DNA of 50,845 nt from DASXVX01 sp036504075. Its GTDB lineage: Bacteria > Bacillota > Sulfobacillia > Symbiobacteriales > Symbiobacteriaceae. The notes under the pieces were generated by a model that worked only from the letters and a program-made list of their open reading frames with translations, was not told the origin of the DNA and searched no databases. The stretch's first letter is position 1. The number at the start of each line of letters is the position of its first letter. This document shows positions 24,843 to 34,280 of this stretch, in pieces. The DNA lies in assembly GCA_036504075.1 (NCBI GenBank), contig DASXVX010000002.1:1-50845 (forward strand), in the 5' to 3' direction. The translations under genes were made by a program, and so were the position numbers.

Positions 24843-25988
24843 CTATGCCTTCGGCCCCGGACCGGCCGCCGGCAGCGTGACCGTAAAGCAGGCGCCCTCG
24901 CCCGGCCGGGACGCCACGCTTACCTGGCCGCCATGGGCCTGCACCAGGCCCCGGACGATAGCCAGCCCCAGGCCGGTGCCGCCGGTGGCCCGGGAGCGGG
25001 ACTTGTCCGCCCGGTAGAACCGGTCGAACACATGCGGCAGGTCTTCCGGTTCGATGCCCGCTCCGGTGTCCCGGACCTGGATTTCGATCTTGTTGCCGTC
25101 CAATGCCACCCGCACCCCGACTCGCCCGCCCTCGGGCGTGTACTGAATGGCGTTGGCCAGCAGGTTCACCAGCACCTGGCGGAGGCGGTCCGGGTCGGCG
25201 GTAACGGCCGGGACCGTCGGCGCTACGGTTGCCGTGAGCTGAATCGCCTTGGCCGCCGCCACCGGCTCCAGGTTCGTCAGGAGCCCGTCCAACAGCGTCG
25301 CCAGGTCTACCCGGGCCAGGTGCAGGGAGAGTCCGCCGGCCTCCACCAGGCTCAGGTCCCGCAGGTCGCCCACCAAACGGGTGAGGCGGATCACTTCATC
25401 TTGCAGGGGCAGCAGCGCCTCCTGGTCCAACTCCACCTTGCCGTCCTGCATCAACTCCAGGCGGCCTTGCAGCACCGCCAGCGGGTGGCGCAGTTCGTGG
25501 GCCACGTCGGCCACCAGCGACCGGCGCGCCTGCTCTTCCGCCTGCAGGCGGTCGCACATGCGGTTAAAGCTGCCGGCCAGGTCGGCGATTTCGTCCTTGC
25601 CTTCTACGGGCACCCGCCGGGAAAGGTCCCGAAGGTCGACCGTCTGGGCGGCGTCCCGGAGCGTGGCCAGCGGCCGGGTAATCCGGCCGGCGGTCAGGTA
25701 GCCGGCTGCCCCCGCCAGCAGGAAGGCCGCCAGGCTGGACCAGAGCGACCAGTACCGGGCCGTCTCCATGTAGTGGCGGGGCGAATCCGCCGGCTCCTCG
25801 GTGGACGTCACGTCTGGCCACCGGCCCATGCCCATGCCGCCGCCGCTCATCATTTGCCGGTGAATGCCCGGCCCCCACGGACCCACCGTCGAGGCGTACA
25901 TGCCGGCGTTCATCAGGAATGCGGCCGGAATCAGCGCCAGGAGCGCCACCACCAGAAACGCCCACGTCAACTTGGCTCGCAGTGACAT
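24843..25988 (-). CDS. Membrane sensor histidine kinase with Met-rich ectodomain
   Basis: A 381-residue kinase. Helices at about 8-29 and 80-100 enclose a short ectodomain of 50 residues containing HRQMMSGGGMGMGRW, a Met/Gly/His cluster (positions 43-57) that could bind Cu or Ag. HAMP is at about 101-155. The H-box reads VADVAHELRHPLAVLQG with H164; His replaces the usual Thr in HELRTPL. N-box VLVNLLANAIQYTPEGG, G1 VRDTGAGIEPEDL, F-box VFDRFYRADKSRS and G2 GGTGLGLAIVRGL are intact. It begins 4 bases after the response regulator gene. The metal idea is inference from composition and from the divergent Met-rich neighbour. Confidence 0.9.
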   Translation of the reverse strand: MSLRAKLTWAFLVVALLALIPAAFLMNAGMYASTVGPWGPGIHRQMMSGGGMGMGRWPDVTSTEEPADSPRHYMETARYWSLWSSLAAFLLAGAAGYLTAGRITRPLATLRDAAQTVDLRDLSRRVPVEGKDEIADLAGSFNRMCDRLQAEEQARRSLVADVAHELRHPLAVLQGRLELMQDGKVELDQEALLPLQDEVIRLTRLVGDLRDLSLVEAGGLSLHLARVDLATLLDGLLTNLEPVAAAKAIQLTATVAPTVPAVTADPDRLRQVLVNLLANAIQYTPEGGRVGVRVALDGNKIEIQVRDTGAGIEPEDLPHVFDRFYRADKSRSRATGGTGLGLAIVRGLVQAHGGQVSVASRPGEGACFTVTLPAAGPGPKA

Positions 25989-25992
25989 ATGC

Positions 25993-26673
<681 letters not shown>

Positions 26674-26803
26674 GCTGATCCCCTCCAGGCTTTCGAGCCG
26701 GACCCGGTTGTTCACGGATTCTGCGCCTCCACCGGCTTCCCCTCCTAGTCTATCCCCGTCCCGTTGCCATCGTTTGGAGCCAGTGTGTCAAATGCACGAC
26801 CAA

Positions 26804-26821
26804 ATCTCCAAACGATCTCCA
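26804..26821 (-). promoter_or_regulatory. Candidate response-regulator operator (perfect 11-base direct repeat)
   Basis: On the minus strand TGGAGAT (26821-26815), CGTT, TGGAGAT (26810-26804): identical heptamers at 11-base spacing. A further CGTTTGGAG occurs inverted at 26771-26779, and TTGACA (complement of 26786-26791) lies between. The site ends 11 bases before TATGAA (26833-26838), a possible -10 of the SHOCT gene. Confidence 0.55.
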
Positions 26822-26874
26822 CACAGGCGTGATATGAATAAAGGTGAAAGCTGATTGCAAGGGAGGATACGCCG

Positions 26875-27381
26875 ATGATGCTGATGTGGATCATTCCCCT
26901 GGTACTCGTACTCGCCTTCCTGCTGCCGAACAAGGGCCAGAGGCTGTCCAAGTGGACGTGGGCGCTCGTTGCGCTCTTCGCCCTGCCTTTCGTCGGAATG
27001 TTGTTGGTGTACTGCGTCGGTGGTTTCGGCGGTCCCTTCGGCGGTCGCTACGGCGGACCCCTGGGGAGTATGATGGGTCCGGGCGGCGGCGCTTACCGCG
27101 GCCCCGGGTTCCCGGGCGGACCCATGGGGAGCATGATGGGCCCCGGCTTCGGCTACGGCTACGGTTACGGCGGCGCGGGCGCCTGGGTCGGCATGGCCCT
27201 GGTACTCGTGGGGATCGGCCTGGTGGCGTACTTCCTGTACAAGCGCTCGAAAGCCGCCCCGGATGCCGCTCCGGAAGCGATCGAAGGCGATGACGCCCTC
27301 CGGCATCTGCGGATGCGGCTCGCCAAGGGCGAAATCAGCCCGGAAGACTTCGATGTCCTGCAGCAGAAACTGAAGGGATAG
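26875..27381 (+). CDS. SHOCT-domain membrane protein with Met/Gly-rich loop
   Basis: A 168-residue membrane protein. Two N-terminal helices (MLMWIIPLVLVLAFLL and WALVALFALPFVGMLLVYCV) are followed by a loop of about 55 residues rich in Gly, Met, Tyr and Pro with GSMMGPG twice, then a third helix (AWVGMALVLVGIGLVAYFLY). The C-terminal 30 residues (ALRHLRMRLAKGEISPEDFDVLQQKLKG) are a SHOCT domain, a short helical oligomerisation module. AAGGGAGGA precedes the ATG at 26875. The loop resembles the repeat of the exported protein at 18277, and both genes are divergent from OmpR-type two-component systems. Its terminator is at 27396. Confidence 0.85.
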   Translation: MMLMWIIPLVLVLAFLLPNKGQRLSKWTWALVALFALPFVGMLLVYCVGGFGGPFGGRYGGPLGSMMGPGGGAYRGPGFPGGPMGSMMGPGFGYGYGYGGAGAWVGMALVLVGIGLVAYFLYKRSKAAPDAAPEAIEGDDALRHLRMRLAKGEISPEDFDVLQQKLKG

Positions 27382-27395
27382 CCCGTCCCGACGAA

Positions 27396-27424
27396 AGATG
27401 CCCGGTACGCCGGGCGTCTTTTTC
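27396..27424 (+). terminator. Rho-independent terminator
   Basis: AGATGCCCGG (27396-27405) pairs with CCGGGCGTCT (27410-27419), loop TACG, followed by a T run (TTTTTCGTTTT). Confidence 0.93.
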
Positions 27425-27517
27425 GTTTTGCCAAAGGAAAACCGCTCCCGGCGCGGAAATTAACCATACCCAGCATCAATCCCACACAGCCCCATCCCTA
27501 TCCGGGAGGGAATCGAC

Positions 27518-30500
27518 TTGCACTTTTCGGGCCTACGCATTCTCCGCCTGATCGTCGCCGCCGCTGTACTCGAAATGTTCCAGGGGCTGAGTATTTTCCT
27601 GTTCCCCAGCGAATTGACCCCCGCCACTTACGACCCCATCCGGCCCTACTTCACGTACGTGGCCGCCGGTATGCTGACCGGCGGCGTCGTGCTGCTGATG
27701 CTGGCAGAGTATCCGCATCCCCGGTGGTTGCGGCGAACGCTGTCCGTGCTGCCGGCAGGGCCGGTGCTGATTTTGTTCTGGCTGCTCGTGCGGATTCACC
27801 GCTGGCCAGGCACCCTCATGTACGGCGGGCTGTCGCTCGCCATTCTGGTGGCCACCTGGTGGCCCAAGTGGGAGCCGGACGGGGAAGGCCCGCATCGGCT
27901 GGACCTGGCTGCACTGACGCTGGGGTTGATGGAACTGGGCGTCGGGACGCTGGCGCTTTTGGCCCCCGGGAGCCTCACCGGCCCGCTGGGGCGGGTGGAA
28001 CAGTACATGCCCCTGCTGGGCGCAGCCGGACTGCTTGGCGGTACGGCGCTGTTGCTCTGTGCCCTGGATTCGCCCCGCTTTAACCTCGGGACCGCCTGGC
28101 GGCTACCGGGTTCATTGCTGCCAATCCTGATGGTGTACGGGTACGCGACCACCGCCCACTGGACCGGGTTCCTCTCCTGGGGGACCTGGGCCGTGGTGGT
28201 GCTGGTGGGGCGGAGCCAGCTGCTTCGGCGCTGGGGCGGGCAGGCGCCCGCCGCCCCCCCGGCATCAACGTCGGATCCCCTGCCGGAGCGAATGGAGCGG
28301 GTGATCGAGGTCTGGCTCTGGACGGCGGCCGTCGCGGTAGTCGGCCTGACGGCCATCGGCGGACCAGGCTTTGTGGCCGCGCCGGCGGTGGCGGGCGTCT
28401 TTGTGATCTTCGTCGCCGCCTATAACCTGCTTGCGTTCCGGGTTGTCCGCAGCGTCGGCACCCACGAGCGTCGCATTCACTGGCACCTGGCCTTCATGAC
28501 CGTCGCCCTGGGTATCCTGGCCACCGACAATGGGCCGATCGGCTATGCGGTCCTGGCGCCGTTCCTACTCACCATCCCCCTGGCCACCCGCGCCGCCGGC
28601 CCCCTGGCGGGCACTCGGGTCATGGGGCTGGCCGCCGCCGTCGTCCTGGCCCGGACCACCTACGGGTGGCGGGCCGGGCTTGAACCGTTTGGGGTGGCCG
28701 TGGCCCACGCCTCGCTGCAGTTGCTCGGGATACTGGGCGCCGCCGCCATCGGCATCAGTTCGGCCAACGTGCAGCGGCGGGTTGCGATGGCCCTGGGGGA
28801 CACCCAGTCCACCCTCCGGCGGGAAATCCAGATGCGCACGCTGGTGGAGTCCATCAGCAGCGCCGTCCGCGGTTCCCTGGAACTCCCGGCGATCCTGCAG
28901 ACCACCGTGGACCAGTTGGGCCAGGCCCAGAACATCAGCCGGTGCCTCATCCGCATTTACCAGGACGGCGTGCTGGATCCGCCGAAGCATCAGTATCTGG
29001 CGGAAGGCATCGCCCCGGTTCCGGCGGACTACCGGCCGAGCTTCCTGACCCGGTTGTTCACGGCCTGTGGAAAACCTGTCTGCATCAACAGCGTCGCCAC
29101 CGACCCGCGCCTGGCCAGCGAAGGCGAACGGGAGCGGGCCTACTTGCTCGGCCTTTCCATTCAGGCGATTATGGTTGCACCGCTGACGGCGGGCATTGAG
29201 CGGATCGGCGTCGTCGAGTTCCATCAGTGCGACCGCACCCGCTTCTGGACGGCCGAGGAGGTCCACTTCCTGGAGGCGGTGGCAGGCGAGATTTCGGTGG
29301 CGATTTCGCACGGCCGGGCCCACCAGACGCTGGCAGATAGCCTGGGCGAACTGCAGGCTGCCCACGAAGAACTCCAGGCGGCTCACGAAGAGCTGCAGGC
29401 CCGCGAGGAAGAGATGGCTGCCCAGCAAGAAGAACTGCAGGCCCAGCATGAGGAATTGATCCACCAGGCCGACCACCTGCAAAAACAGCACAGTGAGCTC
29501 GAAGCGGCCCTGGAGGAGGCGAAGGCGGCAGAGGCCGCCAAGAGCCGTTTTGCCGCCATCCTCGAGGCGACGACCGACCTCGTCTCCATGTCCGATGCTG
29601 CGGGCCGCCGGCTCTACATGAACCAGGCCGGCCGGCGGCTGATTGGCATGGACGATGGTGAAGATATCGTCGGGCAGGATATCGGCAAGGTCCATCCGCC
29701 CGCGGCGGAGCACATCTTGAAGACCGTGGCCATCCCCGCCGCGAAGCGGGACGGGTTCTGGCGTGGCGAGTCGGTCTACCTGGCCCGCGACGGCCGCGAA
29801 ATCCCCGTCTCACAACTGATTCTGGCCCATAAGGCAGCGGACGGCACTGTCAGTTTCCTGTCCAACATTTGCCGGGACATGACGGAACAGAAACAGGCAG
29901 AAGAAGCCCTGCGGAACAGCGAGGAGTTGTTCCGCAGCGCGTTTGACTCGTCGCCGCTCGGCATGGCACTCCTGAACCCTGACGGTACGCCCCGACAGGT
30001 CAACCGGGCGCTTAGCGACCTCCTTGGCTACGCCGAGGGCGAGTTGCTGTCCCTCAAGGGAATCAGGGAGTTGTCCTATCCCGACGATCGGGCCATTAAC
30101 GCCGAACTGGCGCGGCAGTTGCGCGCCGGAGAGATTCGTGCCTACACGGTTGAGAAGCGCTACCAGCACAAGCAGGGGTCCATCATCAACGCCGAGTTGT
30201 CGGTCACGGCGGTCCGAGACGCCCGGAATACCACTCGCTATATGCTGCTGCAGATTCAGGATGTCACCGAGCGGAAGCAGTTCGAGTCCCAGTTGCTCCA
30301 CATGGCCAACTTTGATCCGCTCACGGATATGTACAACCGGCGGCGGTTCGAAGAGGCGCTGGAGCACCATCTGCAACTGGCCAAGCGGTATGACTCCACG
30401 GGGGCGCTGCTGTTCCTGGACCTGGACCAGTTCAAGTACGTGAACGACAGCCTGGGGCACCAGGCGGGCGATCTGTTCCTGAAGGGCATGTCGGCCATGT

Positions 30501-31564
30501 TGAGCCAGCGGCTGCGCAAGAGCGACATCATCGCCCGGCTGGGCGGCGACGAGTTCGCGATCCTGCTGCCCAATACGACACTGGAGCAGGCCCGGACGGT
30601 GGCCGAGGATATCCGCAAGTCGGTCCGGCGCCACTCCCAGTTGATCGCGGGACAGCCGGTCTCGATCACCTGCTCCGTTGGCGTCGCCATGTTCCCAGAG
30701 CACGGCGTCACGGCGGAAGAGTTGCTCTCCCGAGCGGACCTGGCCATGTACCAGGCCAAGGAGCACGGGCGGAACCGCACGTACGTCTCCTCGCCGGAAA
30801 CGGAGACAGAGGATGCCGGCTCCAAGCTGACCTGGGAGCGGCGCATCCGGGAGGCGCTGGAAGCGGACCGGCTGGTCCTCTTCAGCCAGCCGATCCTGGA
30901 CCTGAAGACGAACCGGGTCGTCCAGCACGAACTGTTGCTCCGGATGCAATGCGAAAACGGCGATGTCATCCTCCCGGGCCAGTTCCTGGAGATCGCCGAG
31001 CGGTTCGGGCTGATTCGGGCCATCGACCGCTGGGTGGTGAAGCGGGCGATTCATATGATCGCTGAAGGGCGCCGGACGAACCCGGACATTTGTCTGGAAG
31101 TGAACCTCTCCGGGCGGGCGTTCGACGATGCCGAACTGCTGCCGCTGATCGAGCATGAACTGGCGGCCACCGGCATCAATCCGCACGCACTGGTACTGGA
31201 GATCACGGAGACGGCGGCGATCGCGAACATCGAAACGGCCCGCAAATTCATTGCGACCCTGCGGGGGCTGGGGTGCCGCTTCGCCCTCGACGACTTCGGT
31301 GCCGGCTTCTCCTCTTTCTTCTACCTGAAGCACCTGCCGGTGGACTACCTGAAGATCGACGGCAACTTTATCAAGAATCTGCCGTTCGACCCGGTGGACC
31401 AACACCTTGTCAAAGCCATGGTGGAAGTGGCCAAAGGGCTGGGCAAGCAGACCGTGGCCGAATTCGTGGAGCATGCCGAGACCCTCGACCTGCTCCGGCA
31501 ATTCGGGGTGGACTACGCCCAGGGCTATTACATCGGCCGGCCCGAGCCGATGAGCGGTTCGTAA
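27518..31564 (+). CDS. Membrane GAF-PAS-PAS-GGDEF-EAL protein (c-di-GMP turnover)
   Basis: A 1348-residue protein predicted to make and/or break cyclic di-GMP. About 12 membrane helices occupy residues 1-415. A GAF domain lies at about 441-600, then a Gln/Glu-rich coiled coil at about 608-674 with the heptad-like unit ELQAAHE repeated. Two PAS domains follow (about 678-787 and 800-921). GGDEF (about 927-1089) keeps the RLGGDEF active site at 1009-1013 and an upstream RKSD I-site for product inhibition. EAL (about 1103-1345) has ELLLR instead of EALLR, yet retains NLSG, EITETA, DDFGAGFSS, YLKIDGNFI and VAEFVEH. Both activities therefore look possible. TTG start with GGGAGGGA upstream. No neighbouring motility or matrix operon, though a polysaccharide deacetylase lies downstream. 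Confidence 0.93.
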   Translation: MHFSGLRILRLIVAAAVLEMFQGLSIFLFPSELTPATYDPIRPYFTYVAAGMLTGGVVLLMLAEYPHPRWLRRTLSVLPAGPVLILFWLLVRIHRWPGTLMYGGLSLAILVATWWPKWEPDGEGPHRLDLAALTLGLMELGVGTLALLAPGSLTGPLGRVEQYMPLLGAAGLLGGTALLLCALDSPRFNLGTAWRLPGSLLPILMVYGYATTAHWTGFLSWGTWAVVVLVGRSQLLRRWGGQAPAAPPASTSDPLPERMERVIEVWLWTAAVAVVGLTAIGGPGFVAAPAVAGVFVIFVAAYNLLAFRVVRSVGTHERRIHWHLAFMTVALGILATDNGPIGYAVLAPFLLTIPLATRAAGPLAGTRVMGLAAAVVLARTTYGWRAGLEPFGVAVAHASLQLLGILGAAAIGISSANVQRRVAMALGDTQSTLRREIQMRTLVESISSAVRGSLELPAILQTTVDQLGQAQNISRCLIRIYQDGVLDPPKHQYLAEGIAPVPADYRPSFLTRLFTACGKPVCINSVATDPRLASEGERERAYLLGLSIQAIMVAPLTAGIERIGVVEFHQCDRTRFWTAEEVHFLEAVAGEISVAISHGRAHQTLADSLGELQAAHEELQAAHEELQAREEEMAAQQEELQAQHEELIHQADHLQKQHSELEAALEEAKAAEAAKSRFAAILEATTDLVSMSDAAGRRLYMNQAGRRLIGMDDGEDIVGQDIGKVHPPAAEHILKTVAIPAAKRDGFWRGESVYLARDGREIPVSQLILAHKAADGTVSFLSNICRDMTEQKQAEEALRNSEELFRSAFDSSPLGMALLNPDGTPRQVNRALSDLLGYAEGELLSLKGIRELSYPDDRAINAELARQLRAGEIRAYTVEKRYQHKQGSIINAELSVTAVRDARNTTRYMLLQIQDVTERKQFESQLLHMANFDPLTDMYNRRRFEEALEHHLQLAKRYDSTGALLFLDLDQFKYVNDSLGHQAGDLFLKGMSAMLSQRLRKSDIIARLGGDEFAILLPNTTLEQARTVAEDIRKSVRRHSQLIAGQPVSITCSVGVAMFPEHGVTAEELLSRADLAMYQAKEHGRNRTYVSSPETETEDAGSKLTWERRIREALEADRLVLFSQPILDLKTNRVVQHELLLRMQCENGDVILPGQFLEIAERFGLIRAIDRWVVKRAIHMIAEGRRTNPDICLEVNLSGRAFDDAELLPLIEHELAATGINPHALVLEITETAAIANIETARKFIATLRGLGCRFALDDFGAGFSSFFYLKHLPVDYLKIDGNFIKNLPFDPVDQHLVKAMVEVAKGLGKQTVAEFVEHAETLDLLRQFGVDYAQGYYIGRPEPMSGS

Positions 31565-31703
31565 TTTCGGAGGGAAGCGCTGCGGACCCTCACCCGGGCG
31601 AGCGTCGGGGGTGCACCAGTTTTTTCCGGGGATGGACGGCCAGACACACCGACATCTTAAGAGCGGTGGCTTTGGTATCACTTCACCCAAGGAGGAATTC
31701 ACC

Positions 31704-32195
31704 GTGCCCGTCCAGCAGTTGTGGCAGACGGTTCAGAACCTGGCCCAGACCGAGCAGCAGAACCGGCAGGTCGCCCGCCAGTGCGCCCAGACCGCACAGC
31801 AGGATATCCAGAGGCTCAATCAGCTTCTGCAGACCGCCCAGCAGGATGTCCAGGTCATTCAGCAACTGATCGAGACCGCCCGGCAGGACGCCCAGATTAT
31901 GCAGCAGTTCGAGGCCCGCGAGGCGCAGGCGGCGCAAAGCCTTCAGCAGGCCCAGCAGTCGCTCTCCTCGATTCAGCAGAATTTTAACCAGATGGGCCAG
32001 ACCACCAACCTGGCCGGCCAGAACTACGGCATGACCGGCATGGGCTCCGGGGTGACCGGCCAGGGTTACCAGGCCGGCCAGACCGCCGGTGTTGTGACCG
32101 GCATCGGCTACCAGGCCGGCCAGGGCTTCGGCCAGACCGGTCAGAACTACAACCAGGTCAGCATCCCCGTGGTCACCGGCCGACCCCTTCAGTAG
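31704..32195 (+). CDS. Gln-rich coiled-coil protein with Gly/Gln repeat tail
   Basis: A 163-residue low-complexity protein of no recognised family. Residues 1-100 are a continuous predicted helix in which AQQD recurs every 15-30 residues (CAQTAQQDIQ, QTAQQDVQ, ETARQDAQ), followed by QAAQSLQQAQQSLSSIQQNF. Residues about 105-150 switch to a Gly/Gln/Tyr-rich repeat (GQNYG, GQGYQAGQTAG, GIGYQAGQGFGQTGQNYNQ). No signal peptide. The GTG at 31704 has AAGGAGGA at good spacing; longer in-frame starts lack one. The composition recalls structural spore-coat or surface proteins, but that is only a guess. Own terminator at 32210. Confidence 0.75.
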   Translation: MPVQQLWQTVQNLAQTEQQNRQVARQCAQTAQQDIQRLNQLLQTAQQDVQVIQQLIETARQDAQIMQQFEAREAQAAQSLQQAQQSLSSIQQNFNQMGQTTNLAGQNYGMTGMGSGVTGQGYQAGQTAGVVTGIGYQAGQGFGQTGQNYNQVSIPVVTGRPLQ

Positions 32196-32209
32196 CGGCG
32201 CGCGAAGTC

Positions 32210-32247
32210 AACGCCCGGGCTGCCTTCGTGGCAGACCCGGGCGTTTT
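32210..32247 (+). terminator. Rho-independent terminator
   Basis: AACGCCCGGG plus CTGCC (32210-32224) pairs with GGCAG plus CCCGGGCGTT (32230-32245), TTCGT loop, one bulged A, then TTTT. It lies 15 bases after the stop codon; the next gene starts 20 bases beyond it. Confidence 0.93.
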
Positions 32248-32266
32248 GCGAAGGGAGCGTTCCACC

Positions 32267-33178
32267 GTGCGGGTGAAGGCGGCCGTACTCGGCCTCGTCT
32301 GCTGTATCGCCCTGCTGGGCTGCCGGGCGCCGGCGCCGATGAAACGGCTGGGGCCCGCGCCGCGGTCGCCCCAGCCCGTGAGTCCCGGGGGGCGGACCTC
32401 GCCGGTCACCCCGGTCACTCCGGCCACGCCGGGCGTCGTCCTGGGACCGTTTAACTCGGACATCCAGGCGGGCCTGCCGGACCTGGAAGGCGGGCCGGAG
32501 TCTGCCACACGGCCCCACGAAGACCCGCCGACGTTGCCGCCCGACGTCTACATGCGGGGCGACCCCCACCTCCGCCTCATGGCCCTCACTTTCGACGACG
32601 GCCCGGACGACCGGTTCACGCCCATGGTCCTGGACATTCTGAAGCACGAGAACGTGAAAGCGACCTTCTTCCTGGTCGGCCGGCGGGCGGCCCGGCGGCC
32701 GGACCTGGTCCGGCGCATCGTGGCCGAGGGGCATGACATCGGCAACCATTCCATGACCCACCCGCTGCTCACCAAGGTCACGCCGGTGCGGCTGCATGCG
32801 GAACTGGAGGCGACGGACCATTTGCTCCGGCACCTGACGGGCCGGCCGGTCACGCTCTTCCGGCCACCTTACGGCGCCTTCGACCAGCCCATTTTGCAGG
32901 CGGCGAAAGCCCTGGGCTACCGGACGGTCCTCTGGGACATCGACTCGCTGGACTGGAAGCGGGGCATGACCCGGGATACGGTTATCGCCAAGGTCCTCGG
33001 CGGGGCCAGGCCGGGGGCCATTGTGCTGGAGCACTCCGCGGGGGGCGTCGGCGAAGACCTGACGGACACGACCATGGCGCTCCCGGTCATCATTCGGACG
33101 CTGCGGGCCCATGGGTACCGGCTGGTGACCATGTCGGAACTGCTGTCCACCGGGCACCCCCGGCCGGGGGTGTGGTAA
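32267..33178 (+). CDS. Polysaccharide deacetylase (NodB domain) lipoprotein
   Basis: A 303-residue lipoprotein with a carbohydrate esterase 4 domain that would remove N- or O-acetyl groups from a cell-surface polymer. The signal ends in ALLGC with lipobox cysteine C19. A Pro-rich linker (PVTPVTPATPG) leads to the NodB domain from about residue 100. Motif 1 is LTFDDGPD (D110, D111), motif 2 is HSMTH (zinc ligands H161 and H165), motif 3 is RPPYGAFD, and motifs 4 and 5 read DIDSLDW and IVLEHSAG. The final motif has Glu before His where IxLxH is usual; catalytic residues are otherwise present. GTG start with AAGGGAG upstream. Monocistronic between two terminators. Confidence 0.93.
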   Translation: MRVKAAVLGLVCCIALLGCRAPAPMKRLGPAPRSPQPVSPGGRTSPVTPVTPATPGVVLGPFNSDIQAGLPDLEGGPESATRPHEDPPTLPPDVYMRGDPHLRLMALTFDDGPDDRFTPMVLDILKHENVKATFFLVGRRAARRPDLVRRIVAEGHDIGNHSMTHPLLTKVTPVRLHAELEATDHLLRHLTGRPVTLFRPPYGAFDQPILQAAKALGYRTVLWDIDSLDWKRGMTRDTVIAKVLGGARPGAIVLEHSAGGVGEDLTDTTMALPVIIRTLRAHGYRLVTMSELLSTGHPRPGVW

Positions 33179-33191
33179 GGAAAAATAGTTA

Positions 33192-33227
33192 CCCCGCCAC
33201 ATCCTTCGGACATGGCGGGGTTTGTTT
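33192..33227. terminator. Bidirectional terminator
   Basis: CCCCGCCA (33192-33199) pairs with TGGCGGGG (33213-33220), and inner TCC/GGA extends the stem across a two-base mismatch; TTTGTTT follows, and an A-rich stretch precedes, so it can also end the convergent membrane-protein gene. Confidence 0.85.
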
Positions 33228-33242
33228 GTGCGGGCGTCAGGC

Positions 33243-33605
33243 TTACTTACCGGCGGTAAACGCCTGGAAGAACGGCGGGAAGGTGAAGAGCAGGCCCAGA
33301 GCGATCAGGACCAGGGAGATCTTCCACACCTTATCGATGCTGACGTCCTTGCCCTTCCACATGTTCGCCAGAATGACCCAGGCCACGATGAACCCCAGCG
33401 TGCCGAACGTGGTCTTGCCGGAGAGCGGGCCGACACCCTTCGTCAGGGTGAACGCCGTCTTCACGGCCGGGGACAACTCGACCAGGACCACCAGGAAGCC
33501 GTAGAAAGCCGAGCCAATACCACCGGCGAGGATCGCCGCAGCGGCAGGGCCGCTCTTCAGCGGGGCGGACTCTGCTGCAATCTGTTCCTTCGTAATGGTA
33601 GACAC
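33243..33605 (-). CDS. Small membrane protein, three helices
   Basis: A 120-residue protein of unknown family. It has three predicted helices: AAAAILAGGIGSAFYGFLVVL, FGTLGFIVAWVILANMW and ISLVLIALGLLFTFPPFF. The N-terminal 18 residues are hydrophilic and the loops are short, with KGKDVSIDKVWK between helices 2 and 3. It lies 30 bases after the stop of the larger membrane protein at 33636 and is probably co-transcribed with it. The 'GGIGSAFYG' segment suggests a tightly packed helix. Together they could be subunits of one membrane complex. No function can be given. Confidence 0.75.
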   Translation of the reverse strand: MSTITKEQIAAESAPLKSGPAAAAILAGGIGSAFYGFLVVLVELSPAVKTAFTLTKGVGPLSGKTTFGTLGFIVAWVILANMWKGKDVSIDKVWKISLVLIALGLLFTFPPFFQAFTAGK

Positions 33606-33635
33606 GTAAAGTCAGTCCTCCTTTCCGCGTGCGGT

Positions 33636-34148
33636 CTACTTGATGGGGGCGGCCTTGGTGATCAGGGCGCCGAAGACGCCGGCCACGGCAGCGCAGATGA
33701 ACGAGATGGTAAACATGACCATGGCGATGCGGCGAATCTTCTCTTCACTGACGAGGCGCCGGCCGTAGTAGTAGACCAGGTAGGCGACCACGCTTGCCAG
33801 AATCGGGGCGATCCAGGCGACGTGCTCTTTCCACTCCATGCCGAAGTGGTGCCAGCCGGCGGTCGCAGGGCTCGACATGAGGATCGACTTGGGACTGGTC
33901 TTGATGCCGGCCCGGTACGTAACGTACGGGATCCACGTGCCGGTGATCACGGTGACCCAGGCGACGATCGCCATGGTCCAGGTACCAAGCTTGAGGCGCT
34001 GCAGGCGCTCCTTGACGCCCTCGGACGTCACCAGTTCGGGACGGAGACTGTAGAGACCCGCGAAACCACCGGCGAAAGCGAGGAGGAACAGGGCACCGAA
34101 GGTCATCCCGTGCAACAGGGTCCAGCCATCCATCAAAGAGATTTGCAT
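33636..34148 (-). CDS. Membrane protein with conserved-looking histidines, four helices
   Basis: A 170-residue protein of unknown family. Helices: about 10-32 (LLHGMTFGALFLLAFAGGFAGL), 52-75 (WTMAIVAWVTVITGTWIPYV), 105-127 (HVAWIAPILASVVAYLVYY) and 140-163 (IAMVMFTISFICAAVAGVFGAL). Histidines cluster near membrane faces (LLHGM; WHHFGMEWKEH), a pattern that could ligate haem or a metal. The ATG at 34148 has AAAGGAGG upstream; a longer frame to 34202 includes the promoter. A sigma-A-like promoter lies at 34174-34202. Followed by the 120-residue membrane protein. Confidence 0.75.
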   Translation of the reverse strand: MQISLMDGWTLLHGMTFGALFLLAFAGGFAGLYSLRPELVTSEGVKERLQRLKLGTWTMAIVAWVTVITGTWIPYVTYRAGIKTSPKSILMSSPATAGWHHFGMEWKEHVAWIAPILASVVAYLVYYYGRRLVSEEKIRRIAMVMFTISFICAAVAGVFGALITKAAPIK

Positions 34149-34173
34149 GAGGGCCTTCCTCCTTTGGGGAGTT

Positions 34174-34202
34174 TTTACACCGCAACCGCTGTGCACTTTC
34201 AA
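34174..34202 (-). promoter_or_regulatory. Sigma-A-like promoter of the two membrane-protein genes
   Basis: On the minus strand TTGAAA (34202-34197), 17-base spacer, TGTAAA (34179-34174), 26 bases upstream of the ATG. Confidence 0.5.
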
Positions 34203-34280
34203 TTCTATGGGTTCAGCCTCGGATTGCTAATTGTCAGATGCCCTCACAATCGAACCGGTTTGTCCCCACTTTTCAGCAAA

